Assembly (NCBI GenBank): GCA_021904315.1
Contig: CM038912.1
Location: 21,153,501 to 21,217,500, forward strand
Direction of reading: 5' to 3'
DNA length: 64,000 nucleotides
Source of the DNA: Sphagnum magellanicum
Lineage: Eukaryota; Streptophyta; Sphagnopsida; Sphagnales; Sphagnaceae
The position numbers and the translations under genes are program-made. Below the pieces are notes generated by a model. It searched no databases. It had not been told where the DNA came from and saw only the letters and a list, made by a program, of their open reading frames with translations. The first letter of the stretch is position 1, and every line of letters begins with the position of its first letter. This document shows, piece by piece, positions 11,644 to 22,920 of the stretch.

Positions 11644-12239
11644 CAAAGAAAAGTCAGTATTTGTGGTAAAAACTAAGGGGTAGGGTAAAACCCCAGGACG
11701 GGTGCTTTACAGAAAAAGGGACCCCAATGTATGAGCCAATGGAGTCCCACATTTCCATAAACCTCCTACCAGTGACAGCATAAAAATTAGGGGTCAGTTT
11801 TTTTCGCCCAAGATACCCGGCGGGTACCCGCTGGGTATCATTTGAAAAAAATCAAAATTTGATCTTTGGACTTTACGAAAATGGAAAGCACTTCCCATTT
11901 TCATAAAAGCCCAATGGCCATAATATGTTTTGTAGGAGTAGCTCCAGATACATATATCCGGCCAGGTTTTTACAAGATTGGCAATGTAGTAAGTAGTTCA
12001 TAGTTTGGGGTTTACAAGTTGCCTGTTTTCTTGGTTCTGGCGTTCTGCTTAACAGAGTCACGATTTGCATTGAAGAGGGTCATATTAAGCCCAAGAGGTG
12101 TTAGATTTCGACTCAGAGACATTGATTTAGTCTAAGTGTGTAGATATTTGCAATTATTTAGAAGCAATTTAAATGGATTTTGGGGTTTTTTTGTTTTTAC
12201 CATGGTACCAGTGTGGGTGCTCCTTACCCAAGGCAGGAT
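11644..12239. other. Unassigned spacer between two parts of the tandem array
   Basis: It includes 'acccggcgggtacccgctgggta' at about 11,815, split by related triplets, and otherwise AT-rich DNA. No gene is supported. Confidence 0.35.
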
Positions 12240-12560
12240 TGGTGATAGCAAGAACTAAGGATTTTAGTTCTTCTCTGAGGCTTGCAGTTGGTCACTTTGA
12301 GTTTGCTGTCTGTTTACTAAATAAAGTCAGGGTTTTTGGTAGCAAGAAATTAGAATTTTAGGTCATTTTTTGAATTTACAGTTGGTCATTTCATTTGTGA
12401 TGTATTTCTACCAAATAAACTCAGCATTTTGGTTCTTTTCTAGGGTTTACACTGGATCATTTTCCTTGTGGGTGTCTTTCACCAAAAGAAATTCAGGGTT
12501 TTCCTTGATTTTTAGGGTTTACAATTTGGTCAATTTCAATGTTGTTTCCTTTACTTTTAG
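12240..12560 (+). repeat. ~115-bp degenerate tandem array, part 2
   Basis: About three further units of the array at 11,030-11,600, recognisable by 'gcagttggtcacttt', 'ggtagcaagaaatta' and 'ccaaataaactcag'. Confidence 0.6.
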
Positions 12561-15384
12561 GAAAGGACATAGTCAATGGTGATGTTTTCATCTCATTATT
12601 GTGTTTTTTGTGTAGCATGAACATTGTTGTGTTGTAATGGTGAAAAGTTTTCAAATTGTCAATGTGTGGGTGTTGGAAGTTCATTTTGAAAGAGGTTGAC
12701 AATGGTGGTGTGTATAAAGAAGCATGAGAGGATTAAGGATGGTGTTGATTCAATAGTGTGTGAAAAATTTGAGAGATGGTGTTGAGAATTTTGTGATCTT
12801 AGAAAAATGATTCTTTATGCAAACAACAAGAAATTATTTCTTTCTAGTGCAACTCTTGTAATGGTTTTTTTAGCAATTTTGTCTTATATTTGTTGGACAT
12901 TTGAAGGACTATGTATTCATTTGCCTTGATGCTACAACTAGCTTAAACTTTAAATTGAAAAATTGGTAGTCTTCAAGCACACCTATAAAATGAATCTAAG
13001 TACGTAGATTTAAAGATGGATGGGACACATTTAGACCAATGGAAACTAGAAGAAATGTGATTGCCTTTTGAGTTTAGGTATACTTTAAAAGTTTAGCAAA
13101 TCTTCCAAATTCTATTAGTAGCAAATTGTAGATTGTTGAAAACACCATCCAATCAACAATGACAAAGGCACAAATGGGCATTCAAAATAGTGCTACCAAA
13201 GCATCAAGATGCCACAGTATGAATGTTGGAGGGGTTAGCATGCTTGTTCTTTTACTCCCAATTCATATTACTTTCATTGTTGGACATTGGCAACTGAAAT
13301 CCAAATTTCCAAGTAATAGCAAGGTTGCCTAGTTGCAACATTCCAAGGACCCTAAAACATAGGAATTATGTTCAAAATGCTTCCTCTCATGTGTTCACTA
13401 CAATGAATCATGCAATCACTTAGCAAGGTCGACACATTTGGTCCTCAACACAATTTTCAAAGCAAAATCTTTTACCTCATGCTTCCAATGCCTTGCATAG
13501 TATACCCTTCCCCACATTTCATATGTACCAAAATAATGGTAGAGATGTCAAAATCATTGCCACCTTGTGTAATATGTTTGTTCATGATTACAATGCCTAC
13601 CTTCTTTGAATGTTGCACTACCACATTTATTGAACATCCCCACAAATGTGAAGTTCATTGGTTGGAAGAATTATAAATTTGGATTAATTGCAAAAGTTCA
13701 AACTTTTCTTTCATTCATGTTAATTTGATATGGTTTGCAATGTTTTTTTTTCCTTCCAAAATTTGTCTATAGACCAAACATGAAAGTAAAAAAATTTAGG
13801 AATCCATTTATATTTGGGCTTCTTGTCAAAACATGTTGTAAAAATTTAGTATTTGAATTTTTTTCAGAAATCTATCAAATTAAGGCCATTCTTTCAAAAA
13901 CAATCTTCTACATATGACAAAATTAGATTTTTCAAATTGAAAAATACAAAAAATTATATTCAATAAATTTGTTTTTTTGATGTTTACATATTTATATGAA
14001 ACATCAAAATTTTGTCAACTCATCATGCAAAACACATTTGTTAAAAATGTTAATCACTCTATAATGTAAAATTAAAACTACATTTTAACCCCCCAAAATA
14101 AAATAAACCCATCAAAATACACAACTAACTTCATTCCAAAGTGTCACTAAAAATCATCACAAAAAATCATGGATTATAATATCCCATGTGCATATGTCTA
14201 AATGACTAAATAGTGTTGGTTATGAAATGGGTAAAATACAAGTGGTGCATGGCTATTACATTCAGTTCTCTTAAAATTGGAATGTGTAAGAATTAATGTT
14301 GGGTGGTTATTGACTTTTATGGAGAACCTCCCAATCCAATTTTTAAAAATAGATTAAAATAGTCAACCCACAACTATTTTTTTTTTCCTTTGAAATGGAG
14401 CCATTTAATTGTCCCATCACTAATATTTTTGAAACATGGGGCACCTCTCAAAATAGAAGCCTAAATATGCCTCCCTCCCCAAACTAGAAGCATTTTTTAT
14501 CATGCTATGTTTTGCCTCACGTATTTTTACAAGTTATATACACGGGAGTTGAACCACAACCAAACAATATGGGATTAAAAATGAAATGTTATTGGGAACA
14601 TTAAAGAACACTTTGGGAACCTAATGGGAACCTTTGGTGAATTTGATGAAAACATATTCAAAACAACAAAAAATGAAAAATCCCCTTGTTTTAAATTTTT
14701 TTTAAAAAACAAATTAAACCCCTCCAAGTTTTCGAAAACAATTCATCACCATTTTCAACTTAGACTAAATACCCCTATCATAAATTCAAAGTATTTAGTG
14801 GATTTTTTTATTTCACATTTTTTCTACTAGGAACTACAAAAAGAATCATTTATTTCCATTCAAATCTTTAAACCTTAATTTTATTAGCTCTTGAAAAGCA
14901 AAAATGAAGGCCGTATTTTGAACTTGGACCAAATATAACAATTAAGGACCTTGCTTCACCAAATTTTTAAACCAACATCATAATGTTTTTTTCATAAAAT
15001 TTTACTTTAAGTCATCTTTACCAAAAAATAATTTAACAATTAAATGAATAAACCAATGTTGGACAAATACCAAACTATACTTGAAAACCAAGCCCATTCT
15101 CGCATAAAGAACCAATCAAATATCATTCAAGGTGATACTCAAGTTGATACCCAAATTTCAAGGTATGTAACTTGAGATATTCAATTCACAAAAAACTTCA
15201 GGTTTGGTTTTTAGGGGTTTAAAAATAAGGAGTTTAAGCTTAGTTATGGTTTTAAATTAAAGATGGAAACAAGGTTTAAGTTTAAGGTGAAAGTTGTATT
15301 TAAATTTAGGGTGTAAGCTTGAAGTATCATTTTTCCTACATGGGAAGCAAGATTATAAATCAAGTACATTGTGTTTTTGAAGGT
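12561..15384. other. AT-rich region without supported genes
   Basis: Roughly 2.8 kb of AT-rich DNA. The piece at about 14,370-14,470 ('tcactaatatttttgaaacatggggcac') is a diverged copy of the repeat at 44,390-44,465. Short frames (for example 13,410-13,676 and 14,624-14,830) have the composition of random AT-rich sequence. Confidence 0.45.
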
Positions 15385-15780
15385 GCTCATTGTGTTGTTG
15401 AAGTTCATCATGTTGTTGTTTGTTGTCAATGTTCATCTTGTTGTTGATGGTTTTCATCTTATTTGTCAATGAAAAGATGAAATATTGACACTATTGTTAG
15501 TGTTCATTGTGTTGTTGAAGCTTGTTATGTTGTCAATTATAGGGTTTCATCATGTTGTTGATAATTTTCATCTTGTTCATTAACAAATAGTTGAGGTGTT
15601 AGAATTTTTTGTTGGTGTTAATCATGTTGTTGATAATGATAATCATGTTGTTGCTAGTGTTAGCCATGTTGTTACAAATGTTCATCATGTTCATTTATTT
15701 AAAATATCGACATTGTTGTTGATGTTCATTGTGTTGTTGTTAGTTACTAGTGCTCATCATATTGTTTCCCACCTTTTGTG
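15385..15780 (+). repeat. Degenerate 'catgttgttgatg' tandem repeat
   Basis: Imperfect repeats of 'gttcatcatgttgttgat' type, spaced roughly 20-40 bp apart. They explain the His/Val-rich frame at 15,596-15,781. Confidence 0.65.
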
Positions 15781-16439
15781 ATTGGCATTATTTATACCTT
15801 TACATTATCTTGTAGGTTGGAGTTTTGTAGGAGGTAGAAGGTTAGTGGTTGCAAGGTTTTGGCAAAAAAAAATTGCATTTTAAGTATGTTCATTTTTTCT
15901 CAAACTTGTGTGATTTGTTTCTCTTATATTGAAAATAATGTGTTAATAATATGTTTGGATTTGTTTGTGCATGAATCATTTCCAAATTGGAAACATTGCT
16001 CTCAACCTTAACTTTTATCTTCTATTGTTAAAATACATTTTGGGGTAGTTTTTCATTTGAACACTTGAACATTTTACTTACACAATGTCTTTCATGAAAA
16101 GTGAGTTGACTTATGTGCATTTTCACATTTTGCAAAAATTGAAAGAGTTTAGTTATTTAGTTTTCTTAGCATTAATCTATTAACACATCTTGAAAATGGA
16201 ACCAAATTTTCTAGATGGAGGATGTGATGTATTTATAAATGAAAGTGAAATAAGACCAAAGGAAAGAATTGAAGGTGAAAGGTCTAAAAAAATTCCAAGC
16301 TTTCAATCAAAATGATGATACAATGCAATTTATTATAAAACAATTACATGAACAAAAGTTAAAGTGCAAACCCCATGGTACAAATTTTCCAACTAGGGTT
16401 TTTTTTTGTCAATGATGAATCACCAATTAATGTTTAGGT
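15781..16439. other. AT-rich spacer upstream of hAT relic
   Basis: No gene or terminal repeat was recognised. It could include the decayed 5' part of the hAT element that follows. Confidence 0.35.
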
Positions 16440-17640
16440 GCCATAGGTCAAGAGTTGTAGGTTGTGTTACAATAGACCAATAGGTCATGCAATGTTGGAA
16501 CAAAAAACAAAGTTGAGGAAAAAATGTGTTTCATATTTCAAAAAAAAAAACTACATAAAAAAAATATTTGGATGTAGACCATGTATTAATTGTCAAAAAT
16601 TTTGAAAAAAAAAAGAATCACAACTTGAAAAGTCCATTAGAAAGACGATTCACAAAGAAAAGGCCTACAATAAATCCAAGTGCCATTTTTAATTTTTTTG
16701 GGGCCATGGATCATTACAAAAAAGATAATGTGCAATATAAAACTTTTGTGAAGAATTTGGATTTATTAGTTATCAAAACCATTTGCCCATTCAATTTGTT
16801 GAAAATATTTGACTAAAACATTTCGTAATGCAATTATGCCTTCATGTTGTTTTCCCTTCCAAAAAAGCCTTTAGTTAGGAAATGTTACTAGACTTGGTTA
16901 AAAAGACAAAACAAACATGTGTCTTATTAGTTTTGACAAAATGTGTTTTCATTACTACAATTTTTCATTTGTGAACGTCCAAAGGGACACATGATGTTTT
17001 TGCATTAGTTTTGAATTTCTTGGAAAAAAAATTAGATGTCTAAACACATTACAATCAACTTATTTCAAGCATCTAAACAATCATTGAATTTGGAACTCTT
17101 GCAAAAAACATTAAAAAGGAGGTCATTGGGGTGATTTTTTTTTTCCCCTTCTTTCTTAACAAGATATCATAAGAGAAGAACTTATAATATGCTAGCCTTC
17201 ATGTTAGATCCTAGATTCAAGAGTTTGAAATTGATCTTTTTTTTTAATTGGTTGTGAACATGGGGTGGCCATAGTTGAAAAGTATGATAGGAAATCCTTG
17301 ATTCCTATGTTCTTGATATATTATCATCATTTGCATCCATTATATGAGGTTGAAAGTTCCCTTGCTTACAAAATTGATGAAGATAGGAGCTTGGACAATT
17401 TTGGGATGGCGGCCAATGTCAAATGAGATTTCATAGATATAAGGTGGAAGCAAAAATATCAAATGCCCTTTGGAATGGTAAAAGAAACATGAAACCATGT
17501 TCCCAATTGTTGGCTTTTTAATTAAAAAAATATTAGGGATTATAAATTCTCAAATTGAAATTAAGGGATATCTTTCTTGCTAGAATTCTCCCCAATTTGA
17601 GAAGATGTTATTTATAATTAAATAACATTGAGAAATTACT
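16440..17640 (+). pseudogene. hAT-family transposase relic
   Basis: Scattered frames together resemble plant hAT (Ac-like) transposases in order. An 82-codon frame (16,568-16,816) covers the region before the core (KRPTINPSAIFNFFG ... FVKNLDLLVIKTICPFNLL). Around 16,975-17,130, 'GTHDVFALVLNFLEKKLD' is followed in another frame by 'HITINLFQAS', which matches the family's 'FALVINFL..' and 'HVTIGLFEAS'. Near 17,185-17,235, 'NMLAFMLDPRFKSLKL' matches the conserved LDPR(F/Y)K segment. Many stops and frameshifts separate these pieces. I did not find the terminal inverted repeats or an 8-bp duplication. The element is dead; the family call is moderately confident. Confidence 0.6.
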
Positions 17641-18069
17641 TTTTGTGAATAAAAATTGACCAATGATACAAGAGTGGGTTGTAAGACTCCTAATAATCTA
17701 GGAGATTTGATAGATTCATAATTAGATTAAAAGCAAGAGTTAGATGAATTCAAAAGCATTTAAGCAAAATGAATTAAAAGAGGATTAATGTAGTTTTTTT
17801 TCTGTGTTGTATATCTTTGAAATGTAATCACATATTTTTGTTTGGATATTAGAGTTTTGTAATAATTGCTGATTTGTTTTTGGCCTATGAAAATTTGCAA
17901 AAATATTTAAAGATCTTAATCCAAAAATCTGAAAATGAAATTAAAGAACCAGCTTAATATAACCAACAAGTCGTGAAAGGACTGGTTGAACATAAGTATG
18001 AATTTTGTTTTAAAAATGTGAGAAACAACTTGATTTTTAAATTTTAAAAATTTGAGAACTGGAATAGGC
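17641..18069. other. AT-rich spacer
   Basis: No gene, motif or repeat boundary was recognised in this stretch. Confidence 0.35.
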
Positions 18070-18312
18070 GATTATGAAAAAAAAGTTAATAATCAGCCAC
18101 ATACAATTAGGAAAAATAAACTCTTTAACATTTGGAACACTAAAAGTTTGGTCGGACTCCAAGGTTTGCAAGTTTCACCCTAGACAAATGCAAAGTAAAC
18201 CATTTTTGTCACCTCTCAAGATTTGCAGGTTCGTCGCTAAACAATTGGTAATGTGGGCAATATCTCCAACATTTGGAGCTTCTTCCCTAAACAAATGGTA
18301 ATGTGGGCAACG
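18070..18312 (+). repeat. Upstream region of copy B, shared with copy D
   Basis: Matches 44,545-44,790 upstream of copy D: 'acaattaggaaaaat', 'actaaaagtttgg', 'ccatttttgtcacctc', 'gctaaacaa.tggtaatgtgggcaa'. This places the left edge of the duplicated unit several hundred bases upstream of the TATA box. Confidence 0.6.
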
Positions 18313-18651
18313 TCTCCAACATAAACAAATGAAATGTGGGCCCCACTTGTGAACAGTATTTTGTATCATTCCCCAGAACCGTGAAACACAAAATTTTGGA
18401 AGAGAATAAGACAATGCAGTTGCCTTTTTCTTAGCAATTTTCAGTACACAAGATCACAAAAAGTGTTAATGTGACATTCCAGGCAATTGCTACATGTAGA
18501 TCCCTAGTTTCCCTAGATACTGAAAATTGCTTAAAAAAAGGCAACTGCATTGTCTTCTTCTCTTCCAAAATTTTGTGTTTCACGGTTCTGGGGAGTGATA
18601 CAAAATACTGTTCACAAGTGGGGCCCACATTTCATTTGTTTATGTTGGAGA
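18313..18651. repeat. Long near-perfect inverted repeat (134-bp arms) upstream of copy B
   Basis: Left arm 18,313-18,446 and right arm 18,518-18,651 are reverse complements with only a few mismatches, separated by 71 bases. Both arms contain 'ttccaaaattttgtgt' and 'gcattgtctt' (one arm in each sense), the same words found in the leader of copy B at about 18,712-18,745. Transcription across it would give a long double-stranded RNA hairpin. It could be a foldback element or a rearranged promoter copy. Confidence 0.85.
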
Positions 18652-18682
18652 AGTGTTAATGTTACACAAGATCACAAAAAGC

Positions 18683-18690
18683 CATAAATA
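18683..18690 (+). promoter_or_regulatory. TATA box of copy B
   Basis: CATAAATA, at the same place relative to the leader in copy B, copy D (45,055-45,062) and copy C (minus strand, 28,578-28,571). Conservation in all three units and the distance to the shared leader support a core promoter. The start site is inferred to lie about 25-35 bases downstream. Confidence 0.65.
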
Positions 18691-18714
18691 GCGGTTCCTA
18701 CTAGTGCTTTGCAT

Positions 18715-19186
18715 TGTCTTCCTCTCTTCCAAAATTTTGTGTCCAAATTACAAGGAGTTATGTACATTGGTGCATGTGCAGGGACACACATATATGCGGA
18801 TTAAAAGGTCTAGAGTTTAGCTGGGAGGGTTGTTCTGCAGCAGGTTAGAAGAGCAGATTCAGCAGGAAGCACTGGCAATAATTTTCATCAGTTGAATCCG
18901 CCGAAGCTGCATTAGCAAGCTGGGAGATTTGTCTCACAAGGACCTGACTGCACACACTCTGATTGTCCACACCATCTTCAACTCTCTTTGCTGCTACTTT
19001 CCTGCACAGCACCTTATCTCAAAGACTCCATCATCACCTCAAAGTGGTGCGATTTTTTATCAATTGGATTGATTTTCCATAGCTGTTTTTTTTTTTGAAA
19101 GTTTGATTCTTGAGTTGATTTTCAATAGCTTTTGTTTTGAAAGTCTGATTGTGATGTTCTTTTCTTTTCTTTTTCTTCGGGTGCAG
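18715..19186 (+). other. Copy B leader exon and first intron
   Basis: Shared with C and D: 'aggtctagagtttagctg', 'gttagaagagcaga', 'gacctgactgca', 'caactctctttg' and 'cctgcacagcacctt', then 'cacctcaaagtggtgc'. After that the sequence becomes T-rich and ends in a GTGCAG acceptor at 19,181-19,186. I infer a non-coding first exon ending near 19,044 (AAGTG/GTGC) and an intron of about 140 bp. The only long frame in this exon (copy D, 45,144-45,377) is broken by stops in B and C, so the exon is probably untranslated. Confidence 0.5.
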
Positions 19187-19262
19187 GACATATTGTGAAG
19201 GACTCAGTTCTCAAGAGCAGTGCAAGGACTGAGTTCAGGTCGAACTGAGAAGAGGTGACGCG

Positions 19263-21036
19263 ATGTCAACATTGCCAAGCATGATAGGTTCAGCTGCCGA
19301 GCCCCCATCGGTGGCAGTATCGGTGGTGTCTGGTGATGTAATGGAGATAGCAAAACTCATGGTTTTATTGATTATGCTCACCCTGACTGCCTATGGCCTT
19401 TACAAAAACAGATGTAGGCCACCGGCTGTTCAGTCCCAGGCTTCTTCTTCTCCTAATTCTTCAACACCACCACCAACAGATGCCATGGGTTAGCCCCGCC
19501 CCCTTGTCACTGTTCCCACTGCTCTATCATTTAGTACAAGTCTTTAGTTGATTTTGTGTGATTTTGTCTATGTTCATCTCAAAAAGTTTTTTTTTTTTTT
19601 TTTCAGGGCAAATAAGAAGATTTTATTGCAGAGTGGAAAAGGCATCCCAAAAAGTTTGTGGTGGAAAATTGAAGCTTGATCAATTTCTTTTTGGGGGGGG
19701 GGGTTGGGGGTGGGGGGCAGGGATGTTTCCATTATGTAATTTTTTGGGGGAGAATTAGGAGAACATGTTTTCCAGCAAAAATTTGCCTCTTTTATGAAAT
19801 CAGAAAATTGAAAGAAGAAGAAGAATGAAAAGAAAAATAGCTCTTGATTAGGCCATTAAAAATGTGTTTGTTGTTCTTCAAAAAATGTTTTACATGAGAA
19901 TCAGTGAATTTTCTCTGGAAGTTTTTGCATTTTTTTTACATGAAAATTTCTATTTCAACATATACAAAGGATTGTATATATGTTGAAATGGCTCAAATTC
20001 GCCAGAATTTAATCTTTAACTTTTTCCAGATTTTATAACATGTGCCAGCACTTCACAAAATATATAGAAGGATGCTTAAATGTTTTAACTTTCATATCGA
20101 GAGTATAGCCAAATTTGGCTAAATCGCCTTAGCATGGACCACCACTTCCCCTACACCAAAAAAATAAAAAAACAAAAGAGAAAAACAATAGTCAGAAATT
20201 CTCAGAATAGGAGAAGGGGCTGTCTGACTCATGTTTTGGCACTTTTGACAGCAGGCCTCTACTGAGCTCAATGGCTGCAAGATAATCACTTATCCTATAT
20301 AAAACATCCTTCAAATTTTCTATTGTAACATGTTCAAGACCTTACAAAAATCCTGTAAGGTCATGTACAGCCTAGTGGTGACTTTAGAAAATTCACAGTG
20401 TGTGTTTTATGCAATCTTAGTGATATGATTATCCCCAATATACACTAACCAACAGTCAATGGGTTTCCACTTAAAAGGAGGCAGTGCTTTAATTTGACAG
20501 ATTTTTTCTTGTTATAAATTTTTGGTAATTTCTGTTTTTCTAGCGTAAGTTCAACTTAAAATTGCTATAATTGGTGGAGAAATTCGCCAAATTTTCGACA
20601 TCAAAATTAAATTTCTAAATTTTAATAATTTTAATTTATTTATTTTTAAAAACCTGGATTGAGGAGTCCACTGAGAGGACAATTTTTCAAATGGCTGTTA
20701 ATGAACACTAATGCTTTAAAGCCTCAATAGGACTATTTTGGCCTTGCATTGGGCCTCTTTCAGTAACCATGTTATGGAGGCCAAATAACTCTTTTCTGCT
20801 GGTTGGAACAGGATGAAGATCAAGGCTATTAGGAAGGCACCTAATCACATAGTTTTGGGTTTTGGGTTTTGCCTACAGGTATTCCAGGAACAGTGCAAAG
20901 TCTGAACTCCATCGAAGGCTCACTGGAGGATGTCCTGACAAGCGGTGTCAGCTCAGATAATAACACTGTGGTCCCAGACTCTACAAATTCTAACATGGTG
21001 GTGATTGAGATGCCTTCCCTTGCACTTCCTGCCTGA
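19263..21036 (+). CDS. Single-span membrane protein of unknown family, copy B (two coding exons)
   Basis: Joined coding exons 19263-19488 and 20879-21036 give 127 residues. The donor is ATGG/GTTAGC and the acceptor CTACAG/GT; the intron of 1,390 bp splits a Gly codon. Residues about 29-47 form one hydrophobic segment (IAKLMVLLIMLTLTAYGLY) followed by basic residues (KNRCR), predicting an N-out/C-in or tail-anchored-like topology. A Ser/Pro-rich stretch follows, then an acidic tail with IEGSLEDV, VVPDST and the terminal VVIEMPSLALPA. No known domain is recognised. The ATG is the first after the exon-2 acceptor; an upstream in-frame TGA in this copy excludes a longer start. Copy D matches with substitutions and two whole-codon indels, which argues for coding selection. 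Function unknown. Confidence 0.7.
19489..20878 (+). other. Second intron of copy B
   Basis: Bounded by GT and CAG. It contains poly-T and poly-G runs (about 19,588 and 19,690), the palindrome TAGCCAAATTTGGCTA at 20,106-20,121, and the block shared with 1-673 and 46,520-47,225. Without splicing, the exon-2 frame would end at the TAG in the donor (GGTTAG), giving a 76-residue protein instead. Confidence 0.6.
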
Positions 21037-21955
21037 CCTCAACAAGAGCTCTGTTGTTGGTACAAGAATATGTGTGTTTGGAGGAAGAAAATCTATTGCC
21101 AGTATCCCAATGGCTATGAGTCCTAACTAGCTTGCAAGTTGTGTGTGCTCAATTCATTTAGGTTGTGCTAGATGTGATACTTAAAAGTGAACTCCTGGTG
21201 TAATAGTTCTTTTTGTGAATAAGTTGTTTGAAGTGTTGGGAATCTACAGGGCTTCTTAGTGTTCAAGGGAAAAGAATTGGCGAACCACGTAGTGTGGCTA
21301 TTATTTGTTGGAGGGAGAGCCCACCTTATTGGACGTGGCATTAGCCTTAGAAAGGGTGATGAACTCAGGGCCTCTTGATCATGCTTGATTGGCAAACCTT
21401 ATGTTATTTTCTTTATTTTGTTTAAATTGTGTAATTGGTTGTGATTATGTTGTTCCCCTTAATTTTTCCCACAACTTTGGATTATTACATCCCATGTAAA
21501 AGGTGTTTGTATTTTTTTTCAAAACCTAAGGTTATTTTCTCTAGTTTGTTTGGAACTGTGTAATTGATTGTGAGTTTGTTGTTCTCCTTAATCAATCTCA
21601 CAACTTTGGATGATTATGTCCCATGTAAAAGGTGTTTTGAATATATTTTGAAGACCTTAGGTTATTTTCTCTAATTTGTTTGGAACAGTGTACTTGATTG
21701 TGAGTTTCTTGTTTCCTTCAATTGATCCCACAACTTTGGATGATTACGTCCGCCATAAATTTCAATCACCATTGTGTTTTGAATATGTTTTGAATCATTG
21801 ATGTCAGTAAGGTAGCCTATGTGACTTAAAACCAAGCTTGTCCATCCTTCCTTCCAAGTGGGCCAATACTATTTGATTGATTACCCATGCCACCATAAAT
21901 AAAAAAGTAAAAATTGAAGTAGGAGAAAATGTTTTCTACCAAACAAAATAACTAT
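21037..21955 (+). repeat. 3' flank of unit B, with three ~130-bp tandem repeats
   Basis: Corresponds to 824-1,570 and 47,378-47,970. It has three units of about 130 bp (from about 21,430, 21,560 and 21,690) where A and D have two, so the array has expanded or contracted between copies. Similarity to A and D stops around 21,955. Confidence 0.65.
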
Positions 21956-22520
21956 CGTTAGCCCTTATATGTATTTTATTTTCAAATTTTATTTTCAGAA
22001 ATCTTGATTCCAGTTCCACAAATAAATAGAACCAATAACTCAATTATAGTTCCAGTTCTCAAAAGGTTCCAATTCCAAAAATCAGACCTGAATTTGGGGG
22101 AAAGGGTTGAAGGGAACTAGTTGAAGGGGTTTTTTTTTTTGGAATTTGATGTTCCCAAATGTATTCCATATGGTTATTTATAATGTTCTCAATTAGATCC
22201 CACATTCCCAATAAGTTCCCACTAACAATACACTTTATTGCATATGTTTTGCTCAAAGTCCTCTTGTAAATAAACTATATAGGTAGCCCAGAAGAGAAGA
22301 CTACATTATGTATATTTTGTGTGTGTCAAATGTTTGCTTCACCAAATTTACATCACTAGGCCATTTGGAGAGGTTCTGTCTTAGGAATCTACCAAAGTGA
22401 GTTTTTTTGTCTAGGTGTTGGACCAATCAAGGAGGTCCATCACCAAGAGAAAAAAGAAAAAATCTGAACTGTCCCCCCTACCCTTTCCCACTAATTAATA
22501 TCAATAACACTAACATAAAA
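21956..22520 (+). repeat. Dispersed repeat related to 43.76-44.47 kb and, inverted, 31.4-31.95 kb
   Basis: Shared landmarks: 'gatgttcccaaatgtattcc', 'tataatgttctcaatt', 'aactatataggtagcccaga' and 'agaagactacatt'. The copy at 43.8 kb carries a MITE-like insertion (43,806-44,066) at the point equivalent to about 22,175. No coding sequence was recognised. Confidence 0.6.
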
Positions 22521-22549
22521 TAAGGTTATCTTGTAAGATTCATTCTTAA

Positions 22550-22920
22550 AAAATCACACATTTTTCTTCTAGGTTTCATACTGTTTCAACCTATGGTGGA
22601 GAAGTTATTGAATATTGAACAAATTTTTTGTTAAATACTAATGTAAATCAAAACTAAAAATTATAGGGTAATTTGGGCATGCTCTTGATATTATTAGAAA
22701 GTTCTTAGTGAGTAAGATTTAGTGAAGGCAATTTGGAGATTTTTTGACCTATGGTGTAGGAGATACTGATTTTTGAATAATTTTTGTCACTGAAAATTCA
22801 AAGAAATTACAAAAAATGGTTTTGGAATGAAAAACTAGTTGGTTAACTAGTTCACACTTAGGCTAACAACACATGCTACACTAGTTTAGATGAATTTTGG
22901 GGTTTGTACCAGTCGTTTTT
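22550..22920 (+). repeat. Diverged copy of the 2.6-2.94 kb segment
   Basis: Aligns by eye with 2,620-2,940: 'gttattgaatattgaa', 'gggcatgctcttgatattattagaaag', 'ggagatactgatttttgaa', 'tcactgaaaattcaaa', 'acatgctacactagt', with longer identities broken by substitutions. Confidence 0.55.

Noticed and set aside
15596..15781. His/Val-rich 61-codon frame
   Set aside because: It is produced by the 'catgttgttgat' tandem repeat.
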